From assembly GCA_900660155.1 (NCBI GenBank), contig CABFPE010000210.1, positions 1,043,723-1,107,722 of the forward strand: a stretch of DNA of 64,000 bases. The letters run 5' to 3'. Source of the DNA: Hofstenia miamia (Eukaryota > Xenacoelomorpha > Acoela > Hofsteniidae). Below, in pieces: positions 22,165 to 34,057 of the stretch (the stretch's first letter is position 1; each line of letters starts with the position of its first letter). The position numbers and the translations under genes were made by a program. The notes below the pieces were generated by a model. The model made no database searches. It saw only the letters and a list, made by a program, of their open reading frames with translations, and was not told the DNA's origin.

Positions 22165-23464
22165 CAGGGTGCGTCAGGTAAATTGAGAGTTATTTTAAAC
22201 TGTGTTCATTAGGAATTGTGAGTTAAAATCATCTGTTTGATTATTTGATCAATTAATACAACATCTATTCTAAGTTATTCAGATTTTCTGTTATTTTAGA
22301 TTGTATTATGTTCTCAGAATACGACAAAAGAGTTGCCATCCTCATTGCACTTGACGCCGGGCGGACTCCAACAGAAATAAAGAATTTTTTAAAGCTGCCA
22401 GAGTCGACCGTGTATCGAATTACCGCTGCTCACAATTTAGAAGAAGGTGTATCTGATGCTAAAAGGAAGCGTCATTCAGTCCGCAGTGACAAAAAACGAG
22501 ACGATCATTTTATCTCACGCCTCCGTAATCACATTGACGATGACCCAACAACATCAATGAGAAAACTCGCCAGCATCATGGAGGTTAGCGAAGCGACAAT
22601 CAGGAGAGCAGTTCACCAAGACTTGCAGTACAAAAGTTACACCCTTAAAGTCAGACAAAAGTTAACTGATGCACAAAAAGAAAGCAGGTTAGAAAGATGC
22701 AGTCTCCTTGTTACTTCATTGAAACATCGAACAGCTGGAATGACACGATTTTTCTCTGACGAAAAAATTTTTGTTGTTGATGAAAAGCATAACAAGCGAA
22801 ACAGCCGTTATTTGTGTAGAGACCCAGAAGATGTTCCTGTGGTAAAGAAAACAAAATTTCCAGCATCTGTTATGGCGTTGTGCGTCTTATCAAGCAAAGG
22901 TGATGTCATGCCACCTCATTTCTTTGAAAAAGGTCAAGCGGTTAACCAACATGTGTATCTGAAGGTTCTCAATGATGTGGTCAAACCTTGGATGGATGAA
23001 GTATCAAATGGCCAGGATTATGTTTTCCAACAGGATAATGCGCCTGCTCACACCTCAAATCTTGTTCAAAACTGGTGTGATGAAAATTTGCCCATGTTTT
23101 GGGCTAAGAACATGTGGCCTCCAAATTCACCTGATGCAAATCCATTGGACTTTTACTTTTGGGGCGTGATTGAGTTAATGTCCAACAAATGTCATCATGA
23201 GAATGTCAACTCACTTCGAGATGCAATCAATGAAGCCTGTGCCAATGTTGATCCACAGCATGTGATCTCGGCCTGTAGCAAGTTTCGGCCACGGCTTGAA
23301 GCCATAATTGAAGCTGGCGGTGGATACATCGAGTGATTATCTCTAACTTTTTTGCATTGTATGATTACTTTTTACTATGTAAATGATCTTAAATATATGC
23401 TTTCCTGCGTTATGTCCTCTTTTTGACTGATGAAGTTCACTCTCAATTTACCTGACGCACCCTG
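22165..23464 (+). mobile_element. Complete mariner-type transposon (DD37D), copy 2
   Basis: 1300 bp with a 26-bp perfect terminal inverted repeat beginning CAGGGTGCGTCAGGTAAATT. TA is duplicated at 22163-22164 and 23465-23466. It encodes one uninterrupted transposase. It lies directly after truncated copy 1 in the same orientation. Confidence 0.95.
22308..23336 (+). CDS. Mariner-type DD37D transposase, intact, 342 aa
   Basis: Cut-and-paste transposase of the Tc1/mariner superfamily. Residues 1-45 and about 60-110 form two helix-turn-helix-like regions (TPTEIKNFLKLPESTVYRI and the segment around SMRKLASIMEVSEATIRRA). The catalytic residues are D151 (FFSDEKIF), D243 (FQQDNAPAH) and D281 (NPLDFYFW), with 37 residues between the last two, the DD37D signature of maT-like elements. 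WPPNSPDANPLD is the conserved block around the third Asp. The length of 342 aa is normal. The frame opens at ATG 22308 and closes at 23336 without interruption, inside perfect inverted repeats. Confidence 0.94.
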   Translation: MFSEYDKRVAILIALDAGRTPTEIKNFLKLPESTVYRITAAHNLEEGVSDAKRKRHSVRSDKKRDDHFISRLRNHIDDDPTTSMRKLASIMEVSEATIRRAVHQDLQYKSYTLKVRQKLTDAQKESRLERCSLLVTSLKHRTAGMTRFFSDEKIFVVDEKHNKRNSRYLCRDPEDVPVVKKTKFPASVMALCVLSSKGDVMPPHFFEKGQAVNQHVYLKVLNDVVKPWMDEVSNGQDYVFQQDNAPAHTSNLVQNWCDENLPMFWAKNMWPPNSPDANPLDFYFWGVIELMSNKCHHENVNSLRDAINEACANVDPQHVISACSKFRPRLEAIIEAGGGYIE

Positions 23465-24477
23465 TATATATTAAGCTATATACCCTATCTCGATGACACG
23501 TGTTTCAATGCGTGTTTGCTAATTTGGTAATTATGGTTAAATTAAGTTTGTTAAATCAATGGACAACAAGTTGGGAGGGACAAAATTAGCGTAACATGTA
23601 AGATGCGGCTTGCTACACACTGCATACTTGTAACTTAAGAAAACAATCTTCAAAGTTTGGGGTGCGGCTGGTACATGGTGGTGGTTAATACTCGAGGATT
23701 TAATTAAATTAATAAGATTGTTATTTTTTACCTAAAAAATGCAAACTTTGACCTTATAAAATTGATATTATTTACTAAAAAAACCCAATTTTTACATATT
23801 CTTTTTACGACAAAATTTGAAATTGTTTGGATCAATTTTTTTTTATTTATTTATTTCATCACTACAAAGCTATAATTAAAGACAAAAATGAAAGCATAAT
23901 TTTTTTACAGTTGTAGAATACCATGATTATATCAGTTATATGATATTTTTTATCGGATTTCCTATATGAAAATGAATTGCCTAGTAAATTTTGACTTTAT
24001 TGCTTTATGTTAAACCTAGTTGTTAGAAATATGCATGAATTTTATTGAACATTAGGGTCTGAATAAGAAAATATTTGCTCCATAGAACAATGTTTAATAT
24101 CAAAAATTAAGAGACAAGTACAACCCTACAGAAATGTTACACATCACCATTTTATTAAAGGAGCTTTCGATCTTGAGCATAAACACTAGGATTTAAAATT
24201 CTTATTCATGACTATCTTTAGAAATAAATGCACCTTATCGCGAATGAAATGACCACATTTGTAAATTTTATTTTGAAGAAAAAACCTCAATAAATAGCCC
24301 GTTTTTGTAAAGGTATTTATGACATTTTGTGTGCTAATCAACCATATAATTGTTAGTGCATGATTAATAGACATTTCATCTTAAGAAATTTCGTGAGTTT
24401 TCTAAAGCGTTATATCGTAGACCCGCGGGCTTTCACACTATACACACACTCTTAAATAAAATACCTATCAATTTTTT

Positions 24478-24562
24478 AGGCAAGATACCGCTGTAGCGGT
24501 ATTTTTCAATATTGTCAAAATACCGCGGTATCAGTTTCGGTATCAGTGTACCACCGGGCCCT
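24478..24562 (-). repeat. hAT-like terminal fragment
   Basis: On the minus strand it starts tagggcccggtggtacactg and is full of ACCG/CGGTA palindromes, resembling the neighbouring 24650-25010 repeat and the 19865 repeat. Confidence 0.4.
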
Positions 24563-24649
24563 ACTTATTAATTTGGCTTAAAATTAAGATACCACAGCGT
24601 GCCATAAAGTATTAAAATCTATACGAATTTAACCGATAAATACGATGAA

Positions 24650-25010
24650 ACCAGGTAATGCGGTCAAAACAAGTACTTTGTAATGTGAAGACCGGTCAAA
24701 GTCGATACCCCATTACCCCATAAGGATAACTTGGGTACCGGACCGGTCACCTGTCAGGGGTGACCGGAACCGGATCGGTCATTGTCGCCAATGGAGAGTA
24801 CCGCTTCCATCTTTGTGACCACACAACTGAACTGGTGTTTCTAAAAATAATTTGAATTTTGAAATTTCATTACTATCTTCCAGACCCTGTTCTTTGAACA
24901 AAAACCATTTCCGCAAGCTTCTATGAAATACCGTATACCGTAACGTTACTGTAGTATTGAGTTCATACCGTACCGTCTGTAGAAATCGCATAATGCCGAA
25001 GCCTATCTGA
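24650..25010 (-). repeat. hAT-like non-autonomous repeat, inverted copy
   Basis: Minus strand starts ataggcttcggcattatgcg and ends in GGTACC/CCGGTC-rich sequence. Diverged copy of the 19865-20215 repeat. It ends only about 70 bp from exon 3 of the PLD-like gene. Confidence 0.5.
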
Positions 25011-25078
25011 ATGTGTTTGTTGTGGGTGAAATAATTATAAGAATCATAAAAATTTAATGAGTGTTTCCATAAACTTAC

Positions 25079-25145
25079 AGTAATCTCTGTTTGAATTTCT
25101 TTGATATTAATGACTTAGCATCATTTATTGAATCTAACGTTATTT
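25079..25145 (-). CDS. PLD3-like: PLD3/4/5-like gene, exon 3
   Basis: 67-nt exon behind a strong acceptor (atgtttttttag) with a perfect GTAAGT donor at 25078. Two bases complete a Glu codon from exon 2, 21 codons follow (ITLDSINDAKSLISKKFKQR and Leu), and two bases run into exon 4. Joined to exon 2 it reads ...WTNIITLIYNEAEITLDSI, which aligns with AWLGLLAGAHSSLDIA of PLD3. The DIASFYW core conserved in active members is not preserved. Intron 3 downstream is 15.3 kb. Confidence rests on phase, splice sites and the aligned spacing to exon 4. Confidence 0.72.
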
Positions 25146-26932
25146 CTAAAAAAACATTCTAGTTTCACACTGCCTTAAGTGTTCAGCAATTACGAAATGC
25201 TTTGTGAATACTTATCCCAACCAATCATGAGTTTTGACGAATTCGCCATTGACTATTTTATGCTTGAACACTTATCGTCTGAATTATTGCTTTTAAGTAT
25301 GTTATTTTGAGATGTGGATTCTTATGACGCCATTTCAATTACCATCGACATATTTTGAAATATTTTTGTTCATAGATTCGCCAAATCTCTATTTGAGCCT
25401 CTTTGCGTCATTAGCTAAGTATAATTCAATGCTTAGAACTGGTAATTACATTCAATACCACAACAATGCGCAATATCTTTAGAAAAACTACTGTTTTTCC
25501 GAAGATAGCAAATTCAAAGTAAGAGCTCACTACCTAATAAAACATACTGTGCCATGAGCTAAATTAAGAAACTGTCAGGGACGAGGAATTCCTTTAGCTA
25601 ATCTGCTTACGTCGATACGGATTATATCTTTAACTGAGTGGTTTAACTCCAAATAAATCAGGCATTATAATTTGTGATGGTTTCCATAAAAATTATTTAA
25701 GCGCTCGTAACTCACTACGTAATGAAGATGTCTACAATCATCTGAGAACACCACGTGATAGAGAATAATGTCCCTTTTCACTTTCATCCTTAATTCGAGT
25801 CCAGTTGAGAACCTATGGAAGTGTCCAAATTCTTAGATCCCAAATTTCCTAGTAGGTTTGGAGAAAGTTGTTTGCAGATTTGCACAAAGGGCTTGTGACT
25901 TTAAAGATGCAAAGGGTAGCTTAGAGTAAAATTCACCTCATCATGCCAACTTTTCAATTTTGTTCACTGTTTTTGTAGTTTTGATGGCCGGTGTTTAGGA
26001 AATACAAGCCAGGATGTGGCAAACTCGTCAATAGCCATTTGCAGATGAATGTGTTCGCAACCAAAAATCTTTCCAATATTAGAAAAATACTAGCGTTCAT
26101 ACTTAAATGCATGCATATTTTTTATGAAATTTCTAAAATTTTCAAATGTAGACCCTGTAGATTAAATGTTATTTATCAAGCACAACTTCTGTTATTATTA
26201 TTAGTTAGTTTCTTAAGAAACTGGAAGCAAAAGACACAATTGAAAATCAGAATGACTCAATTTATAACAAAATTAATGAGAAATTGCAGAGCGATCGATT
26301 AAATTATTATTCTAATTGCAATACTGTAGGCTGATGAAAAAATTAAATTATCTCAAACCTTATATATCTCCTCAGATAAACAAATGTTCCATGCTTATCA
26401 GATAAAACAAGAATTTTTTCAATTGCTGGTCCCAGCTTGCCGGTAACCGGTTCCTTCTCTTAGTTAATTCAATGTGTGAAAAGTGTTTACCCCCGCTCTT
26501 TGTTGATTGCCTCTTTAAGTAAGTAAAAAATCTTAGCTACGTCACTGAGAGGAATTACTGTTTTTGGATGACGTTGACGTAGAGACATGCTTTCAATTGT
26601 TTTTAATTGCATCTTAAAAGAATTTAATAATGTCCAACTTACTTCCTCTCATTTGTTGCTCAGAGAAATAAAATGTCTAGTCAATTGATTTGTAAACATA
26701 GCTATTGGAGGTTAATACAATAAAATTATATAAAACAGGTCGCCTCTGCCCTTAGCTAAAAGTTAATGAATTCAGGCAAGCACTGTCCTTGGCTAGAAAC
26801 AGGCCAACAAATATTGAATCAATGCATTCGCTGATTTAAGCAGTGAATAATTTTTTCCAGAGTGAATGGTTAAATCTACTATTAAAGCGAAATATAATCA
26901 ATTTCTGCCAGTTTTTGCAAATAATTTCAATG

Positions 26933-26959
26933 ATATATATATATATATATATATATATA
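26933..26959. repeat. TA microsatellite
   Basis: (AT)n run. Confidence 0.95.
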
Positions 26960-27335
26960 ACAGATTTAATGATCTGTTTAGTGTGAGACTACCATAATCA
27001 AAGTCCAAATTTTGGAAAAATATTGAAATTCACTTTTGGCCATAAATCTTTTACCAATCGAGTTTTATTAAAAAAATATCATTTTTACCAAAAAAAGTTA
27101 GCTTTGTAAGTCAAAGTTAGCAAATGTACCATTTGTTTTTCCGCTCATTGCCCCTCAAATAGATACAATAGAATAATTTAATTTAATTACTTAACATAGA
27201 GACATCTTTGGCTACCAGAAAATACAAATCCATAAGTTTATCACATAATATAATAACATATAAAAATGTGATTTTCTCAAAATAAATAACTTTGAAAATT
27301 TCAAAAAATAATTACTATAGAGGTTTTCAATGGAT

Positions 27336-27424
27336 TTAACTGATTCTTTCGCCACTAGTACATTTGAAGACCAAAACAGAAGCTGAACTGGACGACTTTC
27401 TGAGGAAAACACGGTCCCCAGAGC
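27336..27424 (-). other. Possible alternative terminal exon after exon 2
   Basis: 77 bp beyond the exon 2 donor there is a strong acceptor (tttcctgactgcag). In the phase set by exon 2 it opens a 28-codon frame (GSGDRVFLRKSSSSASVLVF, then KCTSGERIS) ending in TAA. Splicing here would give a short membrane protein lacking the PLD domain. It does not resemble PLD sequence, so exon 3 at 25.1 kb is preferred for the main transcript. Confidence 0.25.
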
Positions 27425-27501
27425 CTGCAGTCAGGAAATTGGGTAAAAAAATTGGTTCAGAACATATTACTAAATCTATGCTAGTCTCATATTAGTTCTA
27501 C

Positions 27502-27641
27502 CTGCTTCATTGTATATTAGCGTAATAATGTTGGTCCAGGGACAATTATTTTTCCCCGAGAGGAAATTACCCCCGAAATACTCCCGTAGATTCTTCACTG
27601 CTTCTAGCGCTAATTCTACTTGACGTTTTTCAAAATCTGTA
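27502..27641 (-). CDS. PLD3-like: PLD3/4/5-like gene, exon 2
   Basis: 140-nt exon; acceptor ttcctgatttctaatag, donor cag/GTAGAA at 27501. One base completes a Ser codon with the AG left by exon 1, 46 codons follow, and one base is left for exon 3. The peptide contains QVELALEAVKNLREYF and NNCPWTNIITLIYNEA. Its place matches the family segment LVESIPxxLxF followed by AWLxLLxxA, just after the membrane segment. Codon choice is clearly less AT-driven than the flanks. Sequence similarity is modest, so the call depends on phase continuity with exons 1 and 3. Confidence 0.75.
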
Positions 27642-27814
27642 CTATTAGAAATCAGGAAACACAAGATTTAGAATTGTAACGTCTTCCCTCACATGGCGCG
27701 AGGACCTCGGAATTTACAAAGGATGCGCTTGACGGGGCTCACATAATTTTACTTTAAAAACAAAATAATTGAGGGTAATTATTGTTCCCATGGTATTATC
27801 ATGTTATTTTTATT

Positions 27815-28200
27815 GCATGGTCATGTGAAGTTTCTCCCTTAATAACATCTTGGTAAATATGCTTGGGCTGCACTCAAGTTGTTTTGTATTCTGACTTTGC
27901 ATACGGAACTTGGATGGTCTATTTACAGAAAACAAAATAGTTGAGCCTGATTGTTGCTGGCATGGGCTTTATACTGCTTTATTATCTAAACATTAGGCAT
28001 GGAAACAATTTGAATGCTTTTTTTACAAAAATCGGATATCTCATTAATTAATATTTGTAAATTTTTAGCACAAATCTTTCCCATTACATGAGCGGCACAA
28101 ACCTATGGATGTGTCCATATGAATGGCTTTCAATATTTCTTAACATGCTTGGATAAAATTGTTTCAAATTTTGGACAAAGCGGTTTTTAGATTTAAAGTA
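27815..28200 (+). repeat. Old dispersed repeat family, copy 2
   Basis: Contains gtgaagtttctcccttaata, tatgcttgggctgcactcaa and attatctaaacattaggcat in the same order as the 31550-31960 copy. Confidence 0.6.
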
Positions 28201-29583
28201 ACGTCAGTCCCATTAGAAATAGGGTTAATTATAATTAATAAATTCGTCTAATTACTTGATCTAAATGTGAATTTCCAATTCCCAGAGGAGTGGGGGCAAG
28301 TGGCCAGTCTCTGTTCCTTGCCCAACTCCATGAATAAGACATCTGTTTCACACAGCATTTAATGAGATAAGAGTAATATTTTGAACCATAGATATGCATT
28401 TAAAATATAAAGAGGTAATTTTGTAGATTCACTCATCAATTTCTTGTTGAGATCAGCACAACCTAATTTTTCATGCTCGATAATAACGCCAAGTTACTTG
28501 TAAGAAATATATTAAGCCTGAAGTTTAAGAAAGCAACTAAATATGCATCAAAAACTATAAATTTGATTAAATTACATTTTCCATTGAAAAACTTGGCGAA
28601 ATTTCAAATGCCAAGTAATGGATCTTATACAAAGAACTTCTGATGAAACCAGATGTTGTATTTTTTACTTTTATCGAAGTGGGGAAGACTTTTTCTCAAA
28701 GGTTTTTAACATTATCAAAACGAACATTGAAATATAAGAATATTTAGCACGAACGGCTGATATGGTAGAAAAGTATATTTTTGATACAGAAGAATTCTGA
28801 TTTAATAAAATAATTTTCATGCTCAGCGGAATGGAATCTTAATTAAATGAAATAAATTTTGGCATTTTGTGCAATGGCTCTACAAATTCTTAATCAAAGT
28901 TTTGTTAATACTAATATCACCCTAACTTGCACCCAAAGGTGACACAGAAATTCCAATGGCATATGAATATATAAACTCTATTTCAATACAGGCTCGATCT
29001 GCAACAACACAGGGTTCAAAGTACTATCAATGCCCACTTTAGAAGATAGACGAGTCTACATTTAGCCAGAGATCTAAAGAATCACGAGTCAAACGCACTG
29101 ATCCTCGTGACATAATTATAAAAACATTTTCAGCATCACATTTCAACATAAAACAATTTAATATGCATCACTTTCAGAATTGATTAACAGTTGTCAGTCA
29201 ATCTTTTCATCATCTACCAAATGATAAATACATATGATAACTATCTATAATTGCTGTGCTTCATAAACAGGACATCTATTATATTCTTTAGATGAAACAT
29301 TAGCAGGTCATGTAGAGTCAATGGTCAAGTCAGAAATTACAATAAGAATTCAACTAAATATTGCAGTTTTCTTTATACATAAGAATAGTCTATATTTCAA
29401 ATAATTATAAGAGCAATATACTTTGTTGGAGGTGGCGGATACTGAAGATGAAACCCCTCTAAAATAAGAAAAAATCACTAGAAGTCTGGACAAAAATTAC
29501 AAGCTGATATTTTTTCGTATATGCACTTGCGATTTATATTTAAGTCATTCCATTTCTTGAAATCTGTAGATTTTACAAATACC

Positions 29584-30046
29584 AGTGGCGGATCCAGTAG
29601 GGGGCGATGGGGGCGATCGCCCCCTCTTCAGACATTTGTTTAATGTGAAAATAATCAACACATTACAAATCGTTTTTTTTGTTGTTACAAATTTATAAAA
29701 TTATATTACATGTTATAAACATGCCTTGCTAATATCAATAACCGCATCATAGGAATGTAATGAGGGAGTTCTACTTGTGGTATAGTTAAGTCCATAATTA
29801 TAGGTTGTCGTCATTGTGGTATACATAGATATCGAAATAGAATTCGATGTCTATGGTGATATCCATAGAAATATAATACCTGTATACATAGATATCAATA
29901 TCTATGCCTATATATATCTATGGTGGTATTTATATGTATATATTTTGCGCAACATACGCAATTATAAATTAAATATATCGAAACGTCACTACACAGTCTG
30001 ATATCTGTGTATTAAATCATGAGCATAGATATCGGAACGCCACTAG
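29584..30046. repeat. hAT-like end plus a cluster of catagatatc repeats
   Basis: Starts cagtggcggatccagtaggg, a common hAT MITE terminus, and ends near ggaacgccacta, a loose inverted match. Between 29815 and 30040 the sequence catagatatc and its complement gatatc/tatg occur many times in both orientations. No 8-bp duplication was found. Confidence 0.4.
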
Positions 30047-31052
30047 ATCATGAGATAACAATACTGCTAAAATTATTAGGCTTGAAGCAAAGTCAAGCTT
30101 AGACATGAGTGATATTCACTCAAATTACTCATTTCAAAATTCTTAAGAAATTCCTTTGCTATTTTATGAGAAATTTAAACACGTAATTATGATAAATCAT
30201 GATAAACAGCATGGATTGGAATTAAATAACTAATATCGCATACAAATATGAATTTTATTAAAAACAAACTAATATATGTATAAAAAAGTCTGTAATGCTG
30301 AATTCGAAATTTTTTTACTACAAAAAATATATAAAAACCTTCAATTTACTACTAAAGTGGCATTCATGCGCCTAAATTTGTCTCTACTTCCAGTCTATGT
30401 ACTCTTATAGTTTTTTTCAATTAAAATTCATTTAAGCAGCAATATTTCGATCCAACAAATCGATTCTCTTTCAGCAATAATAAAAACCATTGATTGATTT
30501 GTGCACCTGACAGGAGTAATAAAGTGCCTCTTATATCCTTAGTATAAGGAGGCGAATGCAAAATACGTGTCTATTTTGTCACTTTAGCGTTGCTACCTCA
30601 TTAACACTAGCACTAGCGCATTGTAGGTGTCATATTAATATGACAATAATGTGAATAGCTTCCTTAGTTTTAGCCCACACTGAATTGTACACATAGATCT
30701 CTGTTTATTAGTGTCACCAAGAATATCAAGAATAATTGTGGAATAATGCATATATACTGCATAATCTTGGAATTATCTACATTTGCTCAACACATAACTG
30801 GGAACCACAGGATTGAGATCGTGGTTGGTAATCTAAATATTTAAATGAACGTTATTCTGAGTTGAACATTGAGATTGATTGGTCATCATTTCAGCTAGTT
30901 TTTAATAACAGTGTAGCATAATACAACAGGAGATTGTTAGTGGTTTCATTAATGTATGTTTTCAATTTATTTAAATTATTGACAATTGTACACTCTTGTT
31001 TTCTGAATATACTGCATCATTACAAAATTTGTTTTTATCCCTGTTCTCTAGA

Positions 31053-31511
31053 ATGCACCATCTGGGCGTATATATTTCAAAAGCCCAAATTTTAGTTTTT
31101 ACCAAAATGAAAAAATGGATTGAATTGTATCGCATTATAGGAATGATGTTTTCAAATGTTTGTATTATTTAAAACATAATATACAGATCTGAGAAGACTT
31201 GAGCTGAAAAAGCTTTCTTAACAAAAATTTTTTCAGATTACCGTTGTAACTTTTGATTTTTACAATCAGGATNNNNNNNNNNNNNNNNNNNATGCACCAT
31301 CTGGGCGTATATATTTCAAAAGCCCAAATTTTAGTTTTTACCAAAATGAAAAAATGGATTGAATTGTATCGCATTATAGGAATGATGTTTTCAAATGTTT
31401 GTATTATTTAAAACATAATATACAGATCTGAGAAGACTTGAGCTGAAAAAGCTTTCTTAACAAAAATTTTTTCAGATTACCGTTGTAACTTTTGATTTTT
31501 ACAATCAGGAT
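31053..31511. other. Gap of 19 N flanked by an exact 220-bp duplication
   Basis: 31053-31272 and 31292-31511 appear identical, separated only by the N run (31273-31291). Most likely one locus written twice by the assembler. Confidence 0.9.
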
Positions 31512-31549
31512 CATTTTTGCATGGTAAGCTTATATTTCATGTTGATTTT

Positions 31550-31960
31550 CGTTATCTGAATTTCCATTGTATGGTTCTGTGAAGTTTCCCCTTAAATATT
31601 ATTTGCAGAAATATGTCTGGGCTGAACTCAAGCCGTTTTTCATATTTGTGTTTAGCTTTAAACGAATATTAGCCCTAAACAACACAGACATTTTTTACAA
31701 TTTTTGATGTTTCTGTAAACATTTTTAAACGCTAATAACTGTCTAAGATCTCCTCTTTCATTTCAATGTTCTGATCCGCTAAGCCGAACTTGAGTGGTTT
31801 ATTTACATAAAACAAAAGAGTAAAAGCTAGTTTTTTTGCCAAAGGTTTTAGACCGCATTATTATCTGAACACTAGGTATAAAGAGAATTTGATATTTTCT
31901 TGCAAAAATCGGATTTTTCATTGAATAAATATCTTGATGCATTTTGAACAAAACTCTTTT
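31550..31960 (+). repeat. Old dispersed repeat family, copy 3
   Basis: Longest copy: gtgaagtttccccttaaata, tatgtctgggctgaactcaa, attatctgaacactaggtat and aaaaatcggatttttc in order. Confidence 0.6.
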
Positions 31961-34057
31961 TTAATTGGATACATTACTTTTACAATACAAATACCATTAA
32001 TTTGGGAACATTATTGGACGAAAAGTAGGAGTTTTATTGTATTAGTTCTATTTACAAGATTATTATACCTCCCATTATAAATTTTTGATAACTATTCCGT
32101 GAACTATTAATTTAATAATGCATTTTGAATTTAATTAAAATGTCTTTTTTACCCTCCCTGGATTTAATTTTCAATGTGGGGATGTCTGAATTTTAAAGCC
32201 TAGTTTTTTTCAACACTGTAAAAAATGTTTTATTTTTAGTTTTATAAGCTTAACAGGAAGTGTTAGGGACTGCAGCAAATCTAAGCATTTTTCTTGAGAA
32301 TTTTAGGTGTTTTTCATTCTCTTTAACCTCAAACAATCTCGGGATTTACAAACCCTATTTCAAATATTATCATTGAAATAGCCAATATAATTTCCAAACC
32401 AATGAAATTCAAGTGCTAATTTCCCAAAATAAATAATGTTGAATGAAGTACTGAAAAATATAAAGCGTCAGAATTCACATAAATTCTACTGCATACAGTG
32501 ATTTATCAACAAATATTTGTTTAGTATCATTATAAAAGAACTATTTACTCTCTAGTCATTGTGTATCCAATTTGGTCAAACTTGATTCAGTTTTATAAAA
32601 GACACTAAGGTGCCTTTTAAAAGGATGCTGTTAGATATGAAAGTGTAAAACATCACATAGCTTTCAAACCTTTATTCAAAGCATCCACTTTGGAGTTTGT
32701 AAGAAACACCAAAAATGAATAAATTTCATTTAGAGCAACTTTGACAATGTTTGTTTTGTAAACCGTTCTCCTTAAGTAAAAATGTTTTATTGACTGCAAA
32801 TAATTGAAGAGCAATTTATGAACAAAAAGCTATGCTCTTGCTTCCGCATTTTTATTAACGGTCTTTTATTGAGTTTCCACAAATACACATTCGAAATGCT
32901 TTAATTGTGTAAACAATAATCAATAGTAGACACGGAGTCAACTGTAAATCGAACTTTTAAGTGCCTTCTATTCTTACGGAAACGACAGCAGCTATCTTCT
33001 GATTCAGAACTGCATTCAATGCATGCTAATGGAATAGGATATTACAAAATATGCATCATAAATGACCACATTGATATTGAAATACGGGCTTAATTCGCTT
33101 AGAATAAGAATTGATAACATTGTGGCACATTGACTTTTTTAAGTGTTTCAAAAAGGTGCCAATTTTGATTTTAAGGAGATCAGAAATGGTCGATCAATGA
33201 GGTGTGCCGTGTGTATGGGGCAACGTTTTGTTGGTTTCACATAAAAAATATTTTGGCAAGAAATATGTAAACTTTTGAATGCTAACTTGAATGTTAACCA
33301 TATTATATTTCCAGAATTTAATTTTGAACGAAACTTTTGTCAGAAATGCTTTTAGTTTTAAGCTGAAATATTAATAGTCGTAGACTACAAAAGGTTAGAA
33401 ATAATTAGTAGTTAACATAATATAGAACATAACTGATGATAAAAATATACTATAATATTGATACCATAAGTTCAGATGATTATCTCAAAATCTATTTTCA
33501 CAACTACTAACTTATGAAATCAAAAAATTAAAAAGAAAGAATGTACAGCGCTTTGAAAACAATTGCTATGGGCTGGTGTAGGACTATAAAAAACATCGAG
33601 AACCAAAATGAAGCTAAAGTGGAAATGTGGCCCCTGGTATATTGAGAGCATTGTTTCTTAAATTCTTGAAATGCGTATAGATTTTCTTATTAGAAGGATT
33701 TATTGAAAAACTATATTTAAACAATAATCGTGGACATTTTAGAAAAATAACCCAATTATGTACATTGTGTTTATTAGAGTTTAGGGCAGTTATTGATCGT
33801 TGAGAGAGAAAAATCTTTAGGAAACCAACGGTTTGCAAGAAGACTGGTTAAAAACAATAATTTATAAGCTATAACATGCCAAAAAGTTGAAAAATCTAAA
33901 ACATTTCAAAATTTGATAAAATTATACGTGCATATTAATGAAAAACTGAAATTTCTTCCTATATAGGAATTAAAAACATGAAATTATATTCTGATGTTAA
34001 TTTCTGCTTTTGTGAATTTTATAGTTAAAGCATCAATAGAACAACTGCCATCTTTAA

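Larger units (their letters stand above)
9821..25078 (-). other. Intron 3 of the PLD-like gene (about 15.3 kb)
   Basis: Contains a hAT MITE with a gap, TA tracts, a 30-bp minisatellite, a Penelope-like RT relic, a duplicated repeat with two mariner copies, and hAT-like fragments, each listed separately. The stretches 10.9-13.7 kb, 13.9-14.4 kb, 14.5-15.5 kb, 16.4-18.7 kb and 23.5-24.4 kb show nothing I recognise beyond AT-rich DNA. Confidence 0.65.
25146..27501 (-). other. Intron 2 of the PLD-like gene (2356 bp)
   Basis: Holds a TA microsatellite (26933-26959) and, at about 25690-25930, part of an old dispersed repeat (gcgctcgtaactcac...tggaagtgtcc) related to the 28.1 kb and 61.5 kb copies. 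A GC-richer ORF at 27336-27424 behind a good acceptor could be an alternative last exon. Confidence 0.65.

Noticed and set aside
25991-26302. 103-aa plus-strand ORF
   Set aside because: Low-complexity, AT-driven reading with no domain, close to old repeat sequence.
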